Source: Lineus longissimus | Lineage: Eukaryota; Nemertea; Pilidiophora; Heteronemertea; Lineidae | Direction: 5' to 3' | NCBI RefSeq assembly: GCF_910592395.1 | Contig: NC_088316.1 | Coordinates: 5,024,001-5,088,000 of the forward strand | Length of the DNA stretch: 64,000 nt | Shown here: positions 1 to 12,000 of the stretch, one piece after another | Layout: each line of letters starts with the position of its first letter | Numbering within the stretch: the first letter of the stretch is position 1 | The notes under the pieces: generated by a model | Seen by the model: only the letters and a program-made list of their open reading frames with translations | Database searches by the model: none | What the model was told of the DNA's origin: nothing | Position numbers and translations under genes: made by a program

Positions 1-989
1 GGGAAGTATTTCTTTAATTAACAGGATTAAAGGGATTCTATAGGTAGGGGGCAGGAAGGTCAGATTGGGCTACACGATGTTTCAGATAACGATCTCTCGA
101 TCCTATCTATACAGTATATCGAATATACTTCACGCATGTACATGGAATGTATTGCCCGTAGAATAAAACTAGACTCTCGCAGCAGTCTGTTTCGTTATGA
201 TATTCATTCTGTGTGGGAGACTGCCCCGAATGGTGGGGATTGAGGTGCATGCATGATTAGCCAATGATCACCCTTCTGGAGGACAAGTGACCTACATGTA
301 CACTATGTACTCGTTGGTGCCTGGCAGCCTGCCATACTTCGTTGTCAGTACAGAAAACCATCACAAGTTGCACTGGTTAGGGGAGGTACGAGACCGGTTC
401 ATTGCACATGTGAATGGAGTATAAAGAAAACACGAGGCAGTCTTCGAACTGTGTGCGTAGTCACTTGAGTACGAACAATTTGACCTCCTTTATAGCTCCT
501 GTCTATAGCCCTTCTTTAATATAAAAGACCATGAAAACCTCCACTATGCTGTATAGGCTACTGTAAGTTCTCTGCACCCTCACTTAACATTACCAACGTT
601 CCTTCAAATCAGGGAAGGAATGTAACATTAAGTCTTGCCTCCCGCTGAGAAACTAGAGTTACCATCTGTGTGTCAATTAAGTACTAAAATATCTGAATGT
701 GTGTCAAATAATTACCAAGTCGGAAATATGATTCTAATAAGAATTTATGACTTGATTGCAGATCGAGATATCAAATTTGTGATTGTTATTGTTATCATGA
801 TAAACAAAAGCTCATTATTATTTGTATTTACTGTAAACCACACGATATTGGCGGATGTTTTCTTTTGGGTGAACTTGGCGAAATATAACAACTCGCGAAA
901 ACAAAAATCGCGAAATTACATTTTCTTATTGAATAAGCTGAAGCAAGTTCCGCAGTTATTTGAAACGACGTTTTCTATTTGCTTTCCAG
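1..989. other. No gene seen; probably intron of the gene ending at 1870
   Basis: I see no coding support here. The stretch 635-989 happens to be open in the frame of the exon that follows, but it is AT-rich, reads as low-complexity hydrophobic sequence and ends in a strong polypyrimidine tract and AG at 988-989, so it is best read as intron. Around 885-920 there is GCGAAA-type sequence of a kind common in dispersed repeats. Confidence 0.5.
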
Positions 990-1870
990 ATGTATTGCTA
1001 AGCAATGCTCAGCTTCCTGATCAGTTCTTCTACGCCTACGAAGGGAGCAAGCTCAAGAAACATCTGAGGAATGGTACGGGTCATGGTCAGGATACGGTTG
1101 ACGGTGCGGAGCAGATTACGGCGACAGTCTCAAGCAATGTGCACTCCGAGCGCCAGACATTGGAGGAAATGGCGGCGACACGACAGCAGAGGTTAAAGCC
1201 AAATAGCAACTCTGTGCGGCAGAATGTACACGTCGATCATGAGGAGTCGGACATCAAAGGAGAACCACATCTTTTTCATGCAGATGGCTCAGACGCCAAC
1301 TCACTTGATTTATTGACCTTTGACACCGTTTCTGAAGACGTGAACCTAGGTGTTAAAGATGGCGTCGCGCAGGTCGAGGTCAAGGTAAAATGTGAACGGG
1401 TTTCTCCGATTGAAGGTTCAGCGGACATGTGGCGAAAGAGTGCAGTGATTATCACCAGGTTGATTCAGATTAACTTAGAAGGAAATGATGAGAGGCGTGA
1501 ACTGTACCGTAAGATCTTGACCAATGAGTTAGGCGGAAAGCCTATGATTGACAATAAACCAGCCAATCTGGGAACTTTTCAGAATGGGGAGGTAGTCCTC
1601 GACAAGAAACAAACATTTCATGTTTATTCCGCGCTGATGGGGATAGCAGATGAGGAGGAGAGGGAGGCCTTGTTGGAGAGAAGGCCAAGTAAACTTCTCT
1701 CTCTTGACTCCGGGGAACCCGAGGATGTTGTTGGTGACGTGCACCGCTACGTCAAAGCGAGAAAGTCAATTAAGAAGGAGCGATCTCACAGAAAGCATCA
1801 TCATCGTAAGTCAAGCAAACGCGGGGACGCTTCGGGACCAAGTATTACGTCCGCTGATTTGTTGTATTAG
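990..1870 (+). CDS. Terminal exon of an unrecognised, probably nuclear protein (C-terminal ~293 residues)
   Basis: The exon starts after TTTGCTTTCCAG at 989 in phase 1 and runs open to TAG at 1868-1870; earlier exons lie left of the window. The product is hydrophilic. It has two psi-K-x-E sumoylation-type sites (IKGEP and VKCE), a helical-looking middle (ADMWRKSAVIITRL then RRELYRKILTNELGG), a segment ending in GEVVLDKKQTFHVYSALMG, and a basic tail (KKERSHRKHHHRKSSKR) that would serve as a nuclear localisation signal. I do not recognise the family. The middle segment has a faint look of BEN-type DNA-binding domains, which I cannot confirm. Length, acceptor and biased composition support a real exon; a nuclear or chromatin role is inference. 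Confidence 0.5.
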
Positions 1871-1963
1871 TTTTGGAAATTTGGAAATACTAGTACAACT
1901 TTTAAACTTTGCAAAGGAGATGCATCGGGACCAATTGTCACAAGTCCGCTGATTTCTTGGGCG

Positions 1964-2914
1964 TACTGGACTTTGCGCAATATTTCGCCAAAAAAGTATT
2001 CTACGCAACGGTCCCTAGGTGACTTTTCCTATTCATAATACACAGCCTGTCCATCCTAGATCGTGGTTACATGGGGAGTAATCGTTGTAAAATTAGGCCA
2101 AACGCAAAGACAGTTAACCCGGGTACCACTATGTTTACGATGCGAACAAACCGTGTAAGTCATTATCAGCATTTTTTTCATTGAACATTTGCGGATACAG
2201 CGTCACAGGGAGCAGCATTGAACGGTAAACAGGTTTACATCATATTCAGACAACGGCTTAACGACCACACAGGAAACGATTCGTATCAACAAAACTACGG
2301 GCCGTATCGTCTGTTTCATGTGTTTTTGCATTACGCCCCCTGGTGCCAAACAAAGAATAATTTTGGAACGAAATTTGGTGTGAATTTGTAAACAAAGTTT
2401 TAAGTCCAGACCTCAAGCGGTTACGGGTACACACTACATTTATTATAAAATTGCTAATGCATTAAAAAGTTGAATTGGTCAAGTTTAGCGCCCCATAGAT
2501 TTTTCCCATACGTGCCGATGAAAATGAATTTCCGGCAGATAATACAGCCCGGGGTTAGATCTTCAAACCATAGAGATTTTGTTGTGGGCTAACCGTGATA
2601 ATTACCAGGTTGGGGTCTGAAGTTTTGGGGGTCATTTTCGACCATTTGTGACCGGTGAATCGACTTTTCAGCCAACGAGGGATTAATTTGGCCATTGGGA
2701 CCACAAAACTTAGGCTCCTAAACTGAAACGTCGTCATCGTTTTCTTCTAATGGAAAGGAAATTCATGATTTTGATTTTTAAAAACACGTATTCATAATGG
2801 AAAACACATCCATACTGGTGACTGACATCATGTATCGAACTTGACGTACCGGGGTAAAACATAATGGTCGCTCCTCCATTTCGCTCGTTTCGTTTCGTTG
2901 CGCAAAGTCCAGTA
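1964..2914. mobile_element. 0.95-kb element with 17-bp inverted ends
   Basis: TACTGGACTTTGCGCAA at 1964-1980 is repeated exactly, inverted, at 2898-2914. TA at each edge fits a Tc1/mariner-type target duplication. No transposase frame is present, so it would be non-autonomous. It sits 93 bp after the stop of the upstream gene. The host sequence just before it (about 1825-1966) is itself partly repeated after it (about 2914-2983). A related end, GTTGCACCAAGTCCAGTTA, lies near 12413. Confidence 0.55.
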
Positions 2915-3298
2915 AGCCGATTTCTTGTGGTATTCGTAATTTAGAAATATTAGAAATGGAACCTTTAAACGTCGCAAATTGTATAGGCGTGTCATCATGC
3001 AGTAGTTAAGGATTGACCGTAGGTACCGTCATTTTGGCTACAACATGAAATCTTGAAATCCTAAAGCAATTAAAACTTTTTTAAAACGTAGTGAATGCTC
3101 ATTTCAAGGGCGGGAGTCTGTTCTTTGTTTTCCAGAGAGCAGCCTCCAGGGTTTTAAATGAGCATTGACTTCATTTGGAAGGAGTTCAAATTGCTTTAGG
3201 ATTTTGAGGTCTAGCCAATGTGGCGGTACCTGCACATATGGAACAACACTCAGCGACGCTTACGCACAATATAGATTTGTATGTAGCTTGACCTGCAT

Positions 3299-3830
3299 GT
3301 ATATTGAAATTATACAGGTCGTCCTCGTGAATATACCGGTATCGGGTGCCATTTTTAAGAGGCCTCTTGGGCACCTATTCCATAGAGCTATACCCTATAC
3401 TATACTATACGCGAACAATAGTTTCATGGTCATGCACCCTTTGTGAAGCCATTGTTCGCGTATAGTGTAGTATACCGTATACCTCTATGGGGAAGGTGCC
3501 TTAGGGTGCCATATATTGCATGTATTATAACTTGCTATTTTATACTCCATGAACACTGCTTTTAAGTTGTTATTGTGTGCACAGGTCGTCACAGTCATTG
3601 GCTAAAGATCTGTAAGCCACACCAGCGGGTATTTCGAATGTTTTGTTAGTCAATGTTCTAGGGCGGTATGGGAAGCGGTGCTTTGCAGATTCTGCATGAC
3701 AAGTCACAATAAAGGCGGGACCAGGGCCTACTAAGTCCTACTGCTACCTTTTTGTGGACCTCTGAAATGCATGGTCCTACTTTTATAGTAGGCCTACAGA
3801 AAGGACAGGCTACCGGTATTCACGAGGCCA
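3299..3830 (-). repeat. Inverted fragment of the 12.6-kb tandem unit
   Basis: The reverse complement of this stretch follows 43385-43762 (and 57175-57560) of the array: the same order of CCGGTATTCACGAGG, the 'CAAAAAGGTAGCAGTAGGAC' type block, GATCTGTAAGTC and GGTGCCATATATTGC blocks, at clearly lower identity than the array copies show to each other. It is interrupted by a fold-back insertion at 3370-3500. Confidence 0.7.
3370..3500. mobile_element. 131-bp fold-back insertion
   Basis: Two arms of about 49 bp (3370-3418 and 3451-3500) are near-perfect inverted repeats around TATACGCGAACAAT / ATTGTTCGCGTATA, with a loop of about 32 bp. It interrupts the 3299-3830 repeat exactly where the array copies are continuous (between CCTCTTGGG and GTGCCATATA), so it is an insertion. 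Confidence 0.65.
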
Positions 3831-5734
3831 TCCCGTATTTGCACATTCGGTTATTTCGAAATGTAAACTGGATGTAGTAGTTGAACACGTCTCAATAGGG
3901 ATGTATGTAGACATGTCATCATTAAGTAAACCGGGAGATGTTTTTGTCACATTTGAACATAGTTGGAATGCTTGACTATAACAATTTTGAATCATTTATT
4001 AGTGTAGTATGTCAAAAGGTACATGAAAACTAGCTCAAAAACTTGCCCAGAAAAGTTATACTTTGAAATCTACGTACAGTCATCGTATACAAATGCACAG
4101 CAGATGTAATCTTATATCGTTTAGATCATATCCCGGTACAGTCCTCTATTCACTAACTTTTTTCAGTGTTAGAGACGTCAATGAAACAAATGATGTAACA
4201 TTATTCAAAAGTTCCAAAAAATGTAAACTTGATGTGTCAGTCATTTTGTTTCGAATTATATCCATTTATGAATGCAAACTTGTGATAGATTTGTACAGAA
4301 TTATATAATAAGCTTTTGCACATATAACATTTAAGAAAAACTGCTGTTTTTCGTGCAATAATGATTCAATGCGCATTGCAATTCTATTGTAACAGACAAA
4401 GGCCTAGTTCCACTATAAGGCGTTGTTGCCGTCGTAGGACAAAGGTCGAAAAGAGCTCTAACGAAGTGGCAAACTACTACGGTTTTTGCTTAAAACCGGT
4501 GCCAACGTTTCCTTTTGTGTTTGATTGAAGTTGGCGCCAACCGTGGAGCCAATAACTTACACTGTGTTTTGGCCATTGCAGTCCTTGGTGAGGCCCATAC
4601 TCGGCAATTTGTTGTTCACCAACTGAGATGAAAATCAAACTTTAAAGGGGATATGTAGTCAGGCGAGTAGTGCACTTCAGACAAGCCTAAGAAAAAAAAA
4701 ACAAATCACGGCTTTATCTTGTGACAAACCATGCTCAACCGCTGAATATGGATTTATTTTGACAACATGTCATGATGCATGCACAGGCTCCAATTTGAGC
4801 GACACCCATAGGGCACACGAATACTTAAACGTCCCGTTTAAGAGCATTAAGAGCAGGTAGAGGTACGACTCCATATCCTCTAATATATTACTAAATATTT
4901 GTCATATCGGCATGTCGATGGCTAAGAACATGTACCAATTCATCTTTTTATCTTTTATCATATGATCGACCAAACGTAAAGCTGTCATATTTGAATATGT
5001 TGTCGACCAGTAAATAAAAATGCTGTAAAACGTATCTGTATCGGGGTCACAGAATATCGGTTTCTCGCCACTGGCATAAAACAGTTTACAACCACCCAAA
5101 GGCTCCACATAAACTGTGAGGGTAGCAATCATGCGCAGTATGTCGTTGCACAGGCCTAATAGCCCATTTTACATTCGTCGTGGTTTGATCTAACGATTTA
5201 TGTGTAAACAGATATCTAAAGCACAATTTTATTTTCAAGTGAAGTCTCAAGTATTTTGTTCTGACTGTAAGCTTCATAATCGAATGATCGTTTTTTTAGT
5301 ATTTATTTGAAGTATCATTGTCAGGCACAACAGCAGCCAAATGTGTGCATATGGTTTAATCTGCATGTAATAGCGCATTTATGATACAAAGTTGTTCCAT
5401 AATAAATAAAGAAAATGTCAACACTGATTCCTGTATCACTTTGCTCGGGCCAAAATAGATCAATTTTGCCCTAGACAAAAGTCTATTGAAAAATTTACTG
5501 TTTTTAATATATTGTGTTTCACACTCACTGGCATGTTGTTGGAATTTGGATCAAACCATATTTGTGTAAGTCATTTGTAGATAATGTTTTTTTGGTCATT
5601 TGAAATATATTTTAGATCACTTGTGGTAGCTTTTTTCTTCTCCCCTTGTTCATACTTACAGGGACGACAATATCAGGGGCAGTGTCATTACAGGTTGAGA
5701 ACTGAAACGGCCTTGTAGATAGATCACTGACCTC
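3831..5734. other. No gene seen
   Basis: Only short, unconvincing open frames on both strands. Composition is AT-rich with scattered runs (A9 near 4693). I see no splice-flanked exon or repeat structure. Confidence 0.4.
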
Positions 5735-5920
5735 ATGATCGAACTGCGAAATCTCGTGATATTTTGCTGGTTTATCGCTTCAGCATACGGAGCTTTTTCT
5801 ATTTGGGAAGTTGATCAAGAACCCCAGCTTATCATGGATTATGCTTCGTTCGGATACAACTCCGTCGAAAGAGACGAATTTTATCTACATTTCGATCCAT
5901 ATACGGATAGGAATCCTTGA
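5735..5920 (+). CDS. Small secreted-protein-like ORF (61 aa)
   Basis: The ORF starts with an ATG and a textbook signal peptide (MIELRNLVIFCWFIASAYG, likely cleavage about residue 19-20). An acidic, aromatic-rich stretch of about 40 residues follows (IWEVDQEP, SVERDEFYLHFDPYTD) with no cysteine and no dibasic processing site, then TGA. No donor site is evident before the stop. It could be a lone small secreted gene, a first exon whose donor I missed, or chance. No family recognised. Confidence 0.25.
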   Translation: MIELRNLVIFCWFIASAYGAFSIWEVDQEPQLIMDYASFGYNSVERDEFYLHFDPYTDRNP

Positions 5921-6674
5921 AAAGTCACTGATCTCAACTGAGATGTGCATGTATGTGTGCGATGACATGAACGAGGCTGCAACTATAGACTACTTGCAAA
6001 GTCCCGGCCCGGAACTAAGATTTCTTGATCATTCCGTAACCTGTAACACAGGGCGCTATTATTGAAGTCCTTCACCAACTTTAAGGATTCTTGACGTCAA
6101 TTTTGACTCGTGAAGATATGTGTTCGTTTGCATGGGAGGGGGGGGGGGGGACTTATTGATCGCTGATCAAGCTCATCGCTTGGTACACATTTTAACTCTC
6201 ATAGTCTTTGCATGACTTTAACGGCATGTTTTAAGCGGGGGTCGCTACAAGTGCCATTGTCAGGATACTGTACTTTATATCTATATCTTCTTGCGCCATC
6301 TATAACAATACAAAAATTTTTACAGTCAATTGTTTTTCTTTTCCTTTCTTTATTTACAAATCACAATATACCAGAACTGCATAATGCTGACAAAAACCTG
6401 AATCTTCCTCAAAGTCTTTCCTGCAAAGTACTCACTCAGGGCAATTTTATAATGGCAGCACCTTGTGCGTGGAGACATATTAACGAAAAGCGAAAACATG
6501 ACTATACAGTGTGTAAAAAATTGTGTTGGCAGTTTTAACACGTTGAGATTTTAAGAAGTTTTTTCCTAACACATACTTTCTGATGCCAACCATAAACAAT
6601 GATTTAAAAAAATATTGAGTTGAGAGCTGAGCATCAACGAGGACATTATTAGCTCTTTAAACAATCTTGGGCGA

Positions 6675-6760
6675 TTGCAATGTAAGTAGGAGGAAACTGG
6701 AGAACCCGTAGGAAACCTACGCTGTCGAAGAGAGTCGCCCTCTCTTTTACATGAAAGTCT
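6675..6760. repeat. Fragment matching the tail of the SINE at 15280-15440
   Basis: It shares the block GCAA.GTAGGAGG ... GTACC/CGTA ... CTACG ... GAAGAGAGTCGCCCTCT in the same order with 15282-15345. It lacks the tRNA-like head, so it is a truncated copy or a shared 3' module. Confidence 0.45.
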
Positions 6761-6971
6761 GCTTGGCGAGAATTTACCACCCTTAGCAGCATGTTTCAGT
6801 GGAAACCAAATGAAGCAGGGCTAATGGGACTTACAACAAATGGTTTTGCTTCTAGTTTCATTTGCAAATATCGTTTTCAAGAGGGAGCACTTGATAAAAA
6901 ATGCAATTAAACATTAGCGAGACAAATCTTACACCTTGTACCTTGAATCATACAATGATCGACACTGCACA

Positions 6972-7039
6972 GTATTTGATTCTCCAGATAATGGCATTCA
7001 AGTAAAACTGGAATGCCATTATCTGGAGAATCTAATACT
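6972..7039. repeat. Near-perfect short hairpin
   Basis: A 28-bp stem (GTATTTGATTCTCCAGATAA... paired with its complement) has one mismatch and an 11-12-nt loop. Size and pairing are like a small-RNA hairpin, but a degenerate fold-back transposon end would look the same. Confidence 0.6.
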
Positions 7040-7975
7040 GGCACATCAAACTTTTGGCTTGCTCTACACCGGTGTAACAGTAACAAATGCCCCCCTGGAA
7101 AAAGTGTCCGGCCCTATTGTATTCTGCAATATGGTTCTATAGAGACCCTTACCGTCAATAGCTCAGAGATTGAAGCGCATAATAGAATCCTTTGTTTCCC
7201 GGGCATTCTATCCTAGGACATTTTAAACTTCTACACCGGCATCAGAAGATGCCAAAAGCTGGATTTCATGTGAGAGGACTAAAGAATTTTTTTCTCTGTT
7301 TGACTTGACACCCCTCGACACCCTTGCCGAGACTCTACTTGTCAAAGTTGAAAGCGTACCACGTATAATACGTACGGTGTACACATACATACGTCTTGAC
7401 CATCAATGTTTACAAATTATCAATTACACAATGCTGTAATTTCAACACACTGAAATGGACTCCCCGACCCCCATGTTAAAATTCAATCCCATTCTAATGG
7501 ATTCACCCCATACCCCCAAGATATTGTTCGTGAAAAGTAAATGTTCGTGAGCTATAAAACTACTTCGAGCTCCATTTGGTCTAGACAATCGAATTTGTGA
7601 TGTCTGACAAAACAAATGATCACAATCATATCCATTCCACGGAGGGAGATTTCGTGGTGTTCAGTCATAATTTCTATTCGTCCAGAATTGGTCTTGTGAT
7701 GACGAAATCACAACGAGGATGCATGGTTTAGTGAACTCACCCATCCATTCTGGTCGTCATTTTGTCTTCAAAAGATTAACGGGTAGAGATGATTTAGATG
7801 GCAATCCCAGAGTACGATTATATCTCATTCTCTCATATGACCCAAATTTTGCAAATTTCAAATTGGCTTAGGAGTATTTCTCCTTTAGGCCATTAAATCA
7901 GCGCCACAGTCGGCAGAAAGTGGAAAACTATTTTCTGATTTTGTATCCGAATTTGCATGCGCAGTCTGGTATAAA

Positions 7976-8481
7976 GTACATGTATGTACGAAAGCCCAGA
8001 AGGCTCATTCAATATTCAAAATTCAAAATTCAACAAATATTGAAGTTTGAATTTTGAACTATGCTCTTCTGTGACTTCAAAATTCAAAACCCAACGAATT
8101 GAACTTTGAATTTGGAACTATGCTATTTTTTTACTTCAAAATACAAAATTCAACAAATGTTGAACTTTTAATTTTGAACTATACCCTTCTTTGACTTCAA
8201 AATTCAAAACTTAACAAATATTGAACTTTGAATTTTGAAGTCAACCAATTGGCGACTTAAAAATTCCAAAAATTTCAAATTTCAAATTTTGAATTTTGAA
8301 TTTTGATGTCAACTAATTGTGCGACTTCAAAAATTCAAAATTCGAAATTTCAAATAGTGAATTTTTAATTTTGAAGTCAGAGAAGAGCATAGTTCAAAAT
8401 TCAAACAATATTTGTTGGATATTTCGAATTGTGCATTTCGAATATTGAATGAGCCTTCTGGGCTTTCGTACATACATGTAC
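7976..8481. repeat. 506-bp fold-back element, 42-bp perfect arms
   Basis: GTACATGTATGTACGAAAGC at 7976 opens a 42-bp arm that recurs exactly inverted up to 8481. The interior consists of degenerate TTGAATTTTGAACT-like repeats and their complements, so almost the whole element can fold on itself. Weaker pairing continues outside (TTCTGATTTTGTATCCG near 7933 with CCGAATACAAAATCTGAA near 8523). It lies 250-755 bp past the channel gene's stop codon, possibly within its 3' UTR. Confidence 0.75.
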
Positions 8482-8730
8482 TCACGAGACTTTGCTACGG
8501 TACTCATTTAACCTTGGCGTAACCGAATACAAAATCTGAATTTCTTTTCTAACTTGTGCTGATTCATAGAAGTCTGTGTTAGCAGAGGAGACATCATACG
8601 GGGCGCTTTTTATGACATTGTTTTAGTGTATGTAATTAAAGTAGAAATACGCTCGCTCTCGATTCGCTCCGGTTTTTGACCAAAAAATGTACAAAATGTA
8701 TTTACAAACAGACCTCCGTTCACACAGCGG

Positions 8731-9075
8731 CTAGAATCTATGAGATACTCCTTGTAAATAATGAGTCCAGTATGCTATGTTAAAAAAGAAGTAGGCCAAT
8801 GGGAATAGAATTCGACTTAACACTTCCACTCTCTCCGACCACTCTGTCTTTTTCCAATAGGTACATACAGATTTTTTAGTTCGTCCAAAAGTGATTGGTT
8901 TCGGCCGTTTTGTTGGTTTTTGTCTAATTCTGACGTCATGTCTGACATCAGCATCAGCAATGCCACTGTCCGTACTTCCACTGTTGTTAGATAATGACGT
9001 CATCATATGGCCGTTACTCATGGTGTTCGCACTCATTGATAGGACTGCTTTAGTGTTCATCCGTAGCCCCCTCAC
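8731..9075 (-). CDS. Channel exon 9: M3-M4 loop end, M4, stop
   Basis: The acceptor is GTTTTGCAG and entry is phase 0 (VRGLRMNTK). 114 residues: a Ser/Asn/Met-rich cytoplasmic stretch, a basic KRPKPITFGRTKK segment, then ERVEVLSRILFPLAYFFFNI, the M4 helix, and a short tail ending SHRF. M4 shows the usual R-I-x-FP-L-x(4)-FN-x-x-YW pattern. Confidence 0.92.
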   Translation of the reverse strand: MRGLRMNTKAVLSMSANTMSNGHMMTSLSNNSGSTDSGIADADVRHDVRIRQKPTKRPKPITFGRTKKSVCTYWKKTEWSERVEVLSRILFPLAYFFFNIAYWTHYLQGVSHRF

Positions 9076-12000
9076 CTGCAAAACATTAAAACGAGGACAG
9101 ATCAGCCTATATGTCTGACGACAATAACCAAGTCATTTTCCATTGCATAAAAAAGCATTTGGAATTATATCGTTCAGGGACAAAAACTGTATGACCCATT
9201 GAGTAAAAAACTACGGCAACATTTTAGTGCCACTAAAGAAGAAAAAAAAGAAAACACTTCTCGTAATAACGACTTTTAATCTCGTAATAACGACTTTCTT
9301 TCTCGTTATAACGACTTTTAATCTCATAATAACGACTTTGTTTCTCATAATAACGACTTTATTTCTCATTATAACGACTTTCTTTCTCGTTATAACGACT
9401 TCCTTTCTCATAATAACGACTTTTAATTAAAAGTCGTTATTACGAGATTAAAAGTCGTTATTACGAGAAATGTTTTCTTTTTTTCTTCTTCTTTAGTGGC
9501 ACTATAATGCTGCCGTACAAAACCGAGGGAATTACCTAGAAACCAGCAACAGTTTTTGGGCGGATGACACCGTGACTACAGTACAGTGTCTGTTTTATCA
9601 ATCTTGTCATTGGATTTGGCTAGCTGACTGTGTTTGTAAACAACCTATTTCACCCGCTAAGAGTTATTACAGCGAGGCGATATACAGTGTTCTAAGTCTC
9701 CGTCCTATACACTATTTAATGATATCGATCTCGCCATGTGCATGTACGTTCAAGCATAGTACACATTAACAAATTTATCAAAAGTACAATAGTACGTCTG
9801 GACAAATACAACACGCTGCTGAATCTCGCCTCAGTTATACTTGTGCGTCACCATACAATGTCAATAGAGTGCATGGCTTGAAGAGAGCATGAGAAAACAA
9901 TGCTAGGTACCACTCCGATGCAGCGAGAGGGCTGTTCAAAATGTTCAAGAGTTGTAATAAATACGCCATGCCAACGGCATGTAGAGTTTGCCGGTATATG
10001 TTAAAGTTATAAAATGACGTCATGTTGATATGACTGACGTATGTGTGTACCATAGATTCACCGGTATCAGACCGGATGATTGATTAATATGACATCGAAA
10101 CAAAAGCCAAACAGGAACACCGGCAAAATATAAACATGATAAATAGTGGTGCTAATTGCAAGCAATTGTTCATTATCCAAATTGAACACGCTGTACGGCA
10201 GCGATTAAAGTGCTCATTATTTGGTTTGAATTGAATATTCATGATTGATCTTATAGGGGAAATTAGAGTAAATGAGCCGAAGTAGGCAAAACACTTTCAT
10301 CGAAAACCCTTAACACCAATGACCTTCTTTTTCGCATAGTTTAAGGGTTTTTTGTGACCGGCAGCCATTTGGGTTCAAATTTTGGAGGAATATTGGCAAT
10401 AGTTTCCCTCTCTCGCATTAGTTTGGTACTACAATATTCGGAGGCGGTCAAGCAAAGGAGGTATGCATACACATTTTGTGGTGGACGTTTGCTTTTGGAG
10501 CATGCTGCATAATGCATTGTTACTACTATTTGCACATCACAACACCTTTCGAAAGCAGTTATTAGCCCAAAATTACAAACATGTACGTTTTGAACACAGT
10601 CTTCTAGAATGTACAGGAATTGCCGTGCAAAAAGGATATACTGGGAAAAGAAACTATTTGCAAAAATGTAACCAAAATTTGACTTCCAAAATCCAAGATG
10701 GCGTCCGATAACATAACCCATAAGAATATAAACGATGTATCTTAGAAATGTTTGGGCTTGTAAAAGACGTCACGTGTCATCTTAGCCCTCGTCTTGTGAA
10801 ATAACAGCAATGCCCCTTAAACTTTTATCGAACATATTATCATGACACTTCCTCCAGCGGGACGCCAGATCCTTTCACATCGAATAACCCTCACCGTGAT
10901 TGTCCTTGGAGGCAATGGCCCTACGTCGTCCCCTTCATCCGACTCAGTGTCCGACACTTTATATTTAGGACCCCCTCTCTTTAGACGTCTCTTTGCCTCT
11001 TGCCTTGCAAGCACGTTCACCACGGCAAACTCGAGGAAGGCAATGAATACGAACACGAGATTCGTTAAAAGCCAGACGTCTATTGCTTTTACATAAGATA
11101 CTCTGAAAACAAAAACAAACATTAAATGAAGAGTTTCAAAAGCTTACAAGCTCCGTCCTATCAATCAGTACCTCAGATATTAAAGAAATCCAGTCGTGGC
11201 ACAAAAAGTTTATTAAGACTAGCTAAACTTAGTAAAATAACTAAATTGGTTATTTTACCTCTTATGCAGTTCATTGACTGGAGTCAGTAATGTTATGCAA
11301 TGTTAGGCAGATGCCCACCTCATGTAATCAACTACCTGGGGGAACTCGAAACTTCTAAGATTCATCAATGGAAGCTTATTCCTACCTTAAGTTTTAACCG
11401 GGCCGTTCAAAAATCCCCATTTTTATAAGCGTTTCGTGACAGGTTTCATTTAAAAGCGCGAAAAAACCGCATTTGCACTAAATATACTATTTGCACTAAA
11501 AATATTATTCTAGGACAATTAAAACTGTTATGCACGATCGTAGAAGTGCTACATTGTGTTTGCTGATGGATTAAAACTAATTTGATGACTGGATTTTTAC
11601 GAATTTAATACTCTTATCTCAATAACATATGATTATAATGACAGAGGAAATAAAATAGTTGACACCCGGAAATATCAGTATCCTCTGTGAAGCAAGTGCG
11701 GCCAATGTGTTTTAGTGTAATTTTAGTTGTCGTATTCGATCGCAGTAAATCTAGCAAATGGAAATGGGTGACGGGTGATTAATACGCTGTTACCGCTGCT
11801 GCATGCCTGAACAACTGCAAATTAAAGTAATCATCATGATAAGTTATATTTACATGAGAGAAATCGCGTAGGAATAACATAATTTTAACTTAGATTGGAG
11901 ATCGTGGATATCGATCGGAGATGTGTTCCAAACCCTAGGTAGGGCCAATCTATTTGGACCGTGGTACAATGAATTTCGGAGTTACCTTGGCAATGTAGAC

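Larger units (their letters stand above)
5921..7975. other. Gene-free stretch with small repeats
   Basis: A poly-G run lies near 6139-6150, a SINE-tail-like fragment at 6675-6760 and a compact hairpin at 6972-7039. Otherwise I find nothing that looks coding. Confidence 0.4.

Noticed and set aside
635-989. N-terminal extension of the 990-1870 frame
   Set aside because: Starts at TTG, AT-rich and low complexity, and ends at a strong 3' splice site; read as intron.
9211-9430. Repetitive frames (VVITR.. / LVITT..)
   Set aside because: Translations of the hairpin MITE's tandem units.
10341-10721. 126-codon minus-strand frame
   Set aside because: Intronic, flanked by a weak inverted repeat, no domain, and the opposite strand is also open.
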